Origin: Streptococcus sp. A12
GTDB lineage: Bacteria; Bacillota; Bacilli; Lactobacillales; Streptococcaceae
Length of the DNA: 6,377 bases
Assembly: GCF_905372335.1 (NCBI RefSeq)
Contig: NZ_CAJPOU010000065.1
Coordinates: forward strand, 1 to 6,377
Reading direction: 5' to 3'
In this document: positions 6,361 through 6,377 of the stretch, piece by piece
Numbering within the stretch: position 1 is the stretch's first letter
Layout: every line of letters starts with the position of its first letter
Notes under the pieces: model-generated
Told to the model about the DNA's origin: nothing
Databases searched by the model: none
What the model saw: only the letters and a program-made list of their open reading frames with translations
Made by a program: the position numbers and the translations under genes

Positions 6361-6377
6361 TCTCATTGTACTTGTCC

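Noticed and set aside
6343..6366. Longer AsnRS starting at the ATG at 6366 (seven extra residues)
   Set aside because: The extra ATG has no visible ribosome site, while the internal ATG has AAAGGAAG at ideal spacing and gives the usual 447-residue length.

Overview
This is an ordinary-looking stretch of a low-GC Gram-positive chromosome, almost certainly a Streptococcus. The main reason is the asparaginyl-tRNA synthetase at the right end, which reads like the mitis/sanguinis-group streptococcal enzyme along its whole length (recognised from memory, not by search). Purine-rich Shine-Dalgarno sites, an extended -10 promoter of the TRTGN type and short AT-rich gaps fit the same group. The species cannot be fixed from this window.

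All four confident genes are on the minus strand, so transcription runs from high to low coordinates. From upstream to downstream: (1) asnS, complete, with its start just inside the right edge and closed by a compact hairpin terminator (4972-4995). (2) A single-gene unit for a 12-TM major facilitator superfamily (MFS) transporter (3684-4883). It follows a roughly 120-base gap that holds a possible start-stop element, and it ends in two hairpins, the second a strong intrinsic terminator (3623-3653). (3) A two-gene operon (101-3576) for the two halves of a heterodimeric ABC exporter. It has its own extended -10 promoter, and its two genes overlap by 4 bases (ATGA). The left 100 bases hold a hairpin whose T-rich side faces right, which suggests an unseen rightward gene converging on the ABC operon.

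The two ABC half-transporters show the asymmetric ATP-site pattern of heterodimeric drug exporters (TM287/288, LmrCD, BmrCD and PatAB types). The upstream subunit has degenerate Walker B and H-loop residues but a canonical signature. The downstream subunit has intact catalytic residues and a variant LSQGQ signature. Together they should form one hydrolysing and one degenerate ATP site. The substrates of the ABC exporter and the MFS transporter cannot be read from sequence; drug or toxic-compound efflux is the family-based expectation.

I found no mobile element, CRISPR array, tRNA/rRNA gene, toxin-antitoxin pair or clear novel system. The points most worth a second look are the extra Asp-to-Asn change in the degenerate Walker B, a perfect 10-bp inverted repeat that brackets the ABC promoter and covers the start-proximal purine tract, and a well-placed Shine-Dalgarno followed by ATG-TAG in the MFS leader.
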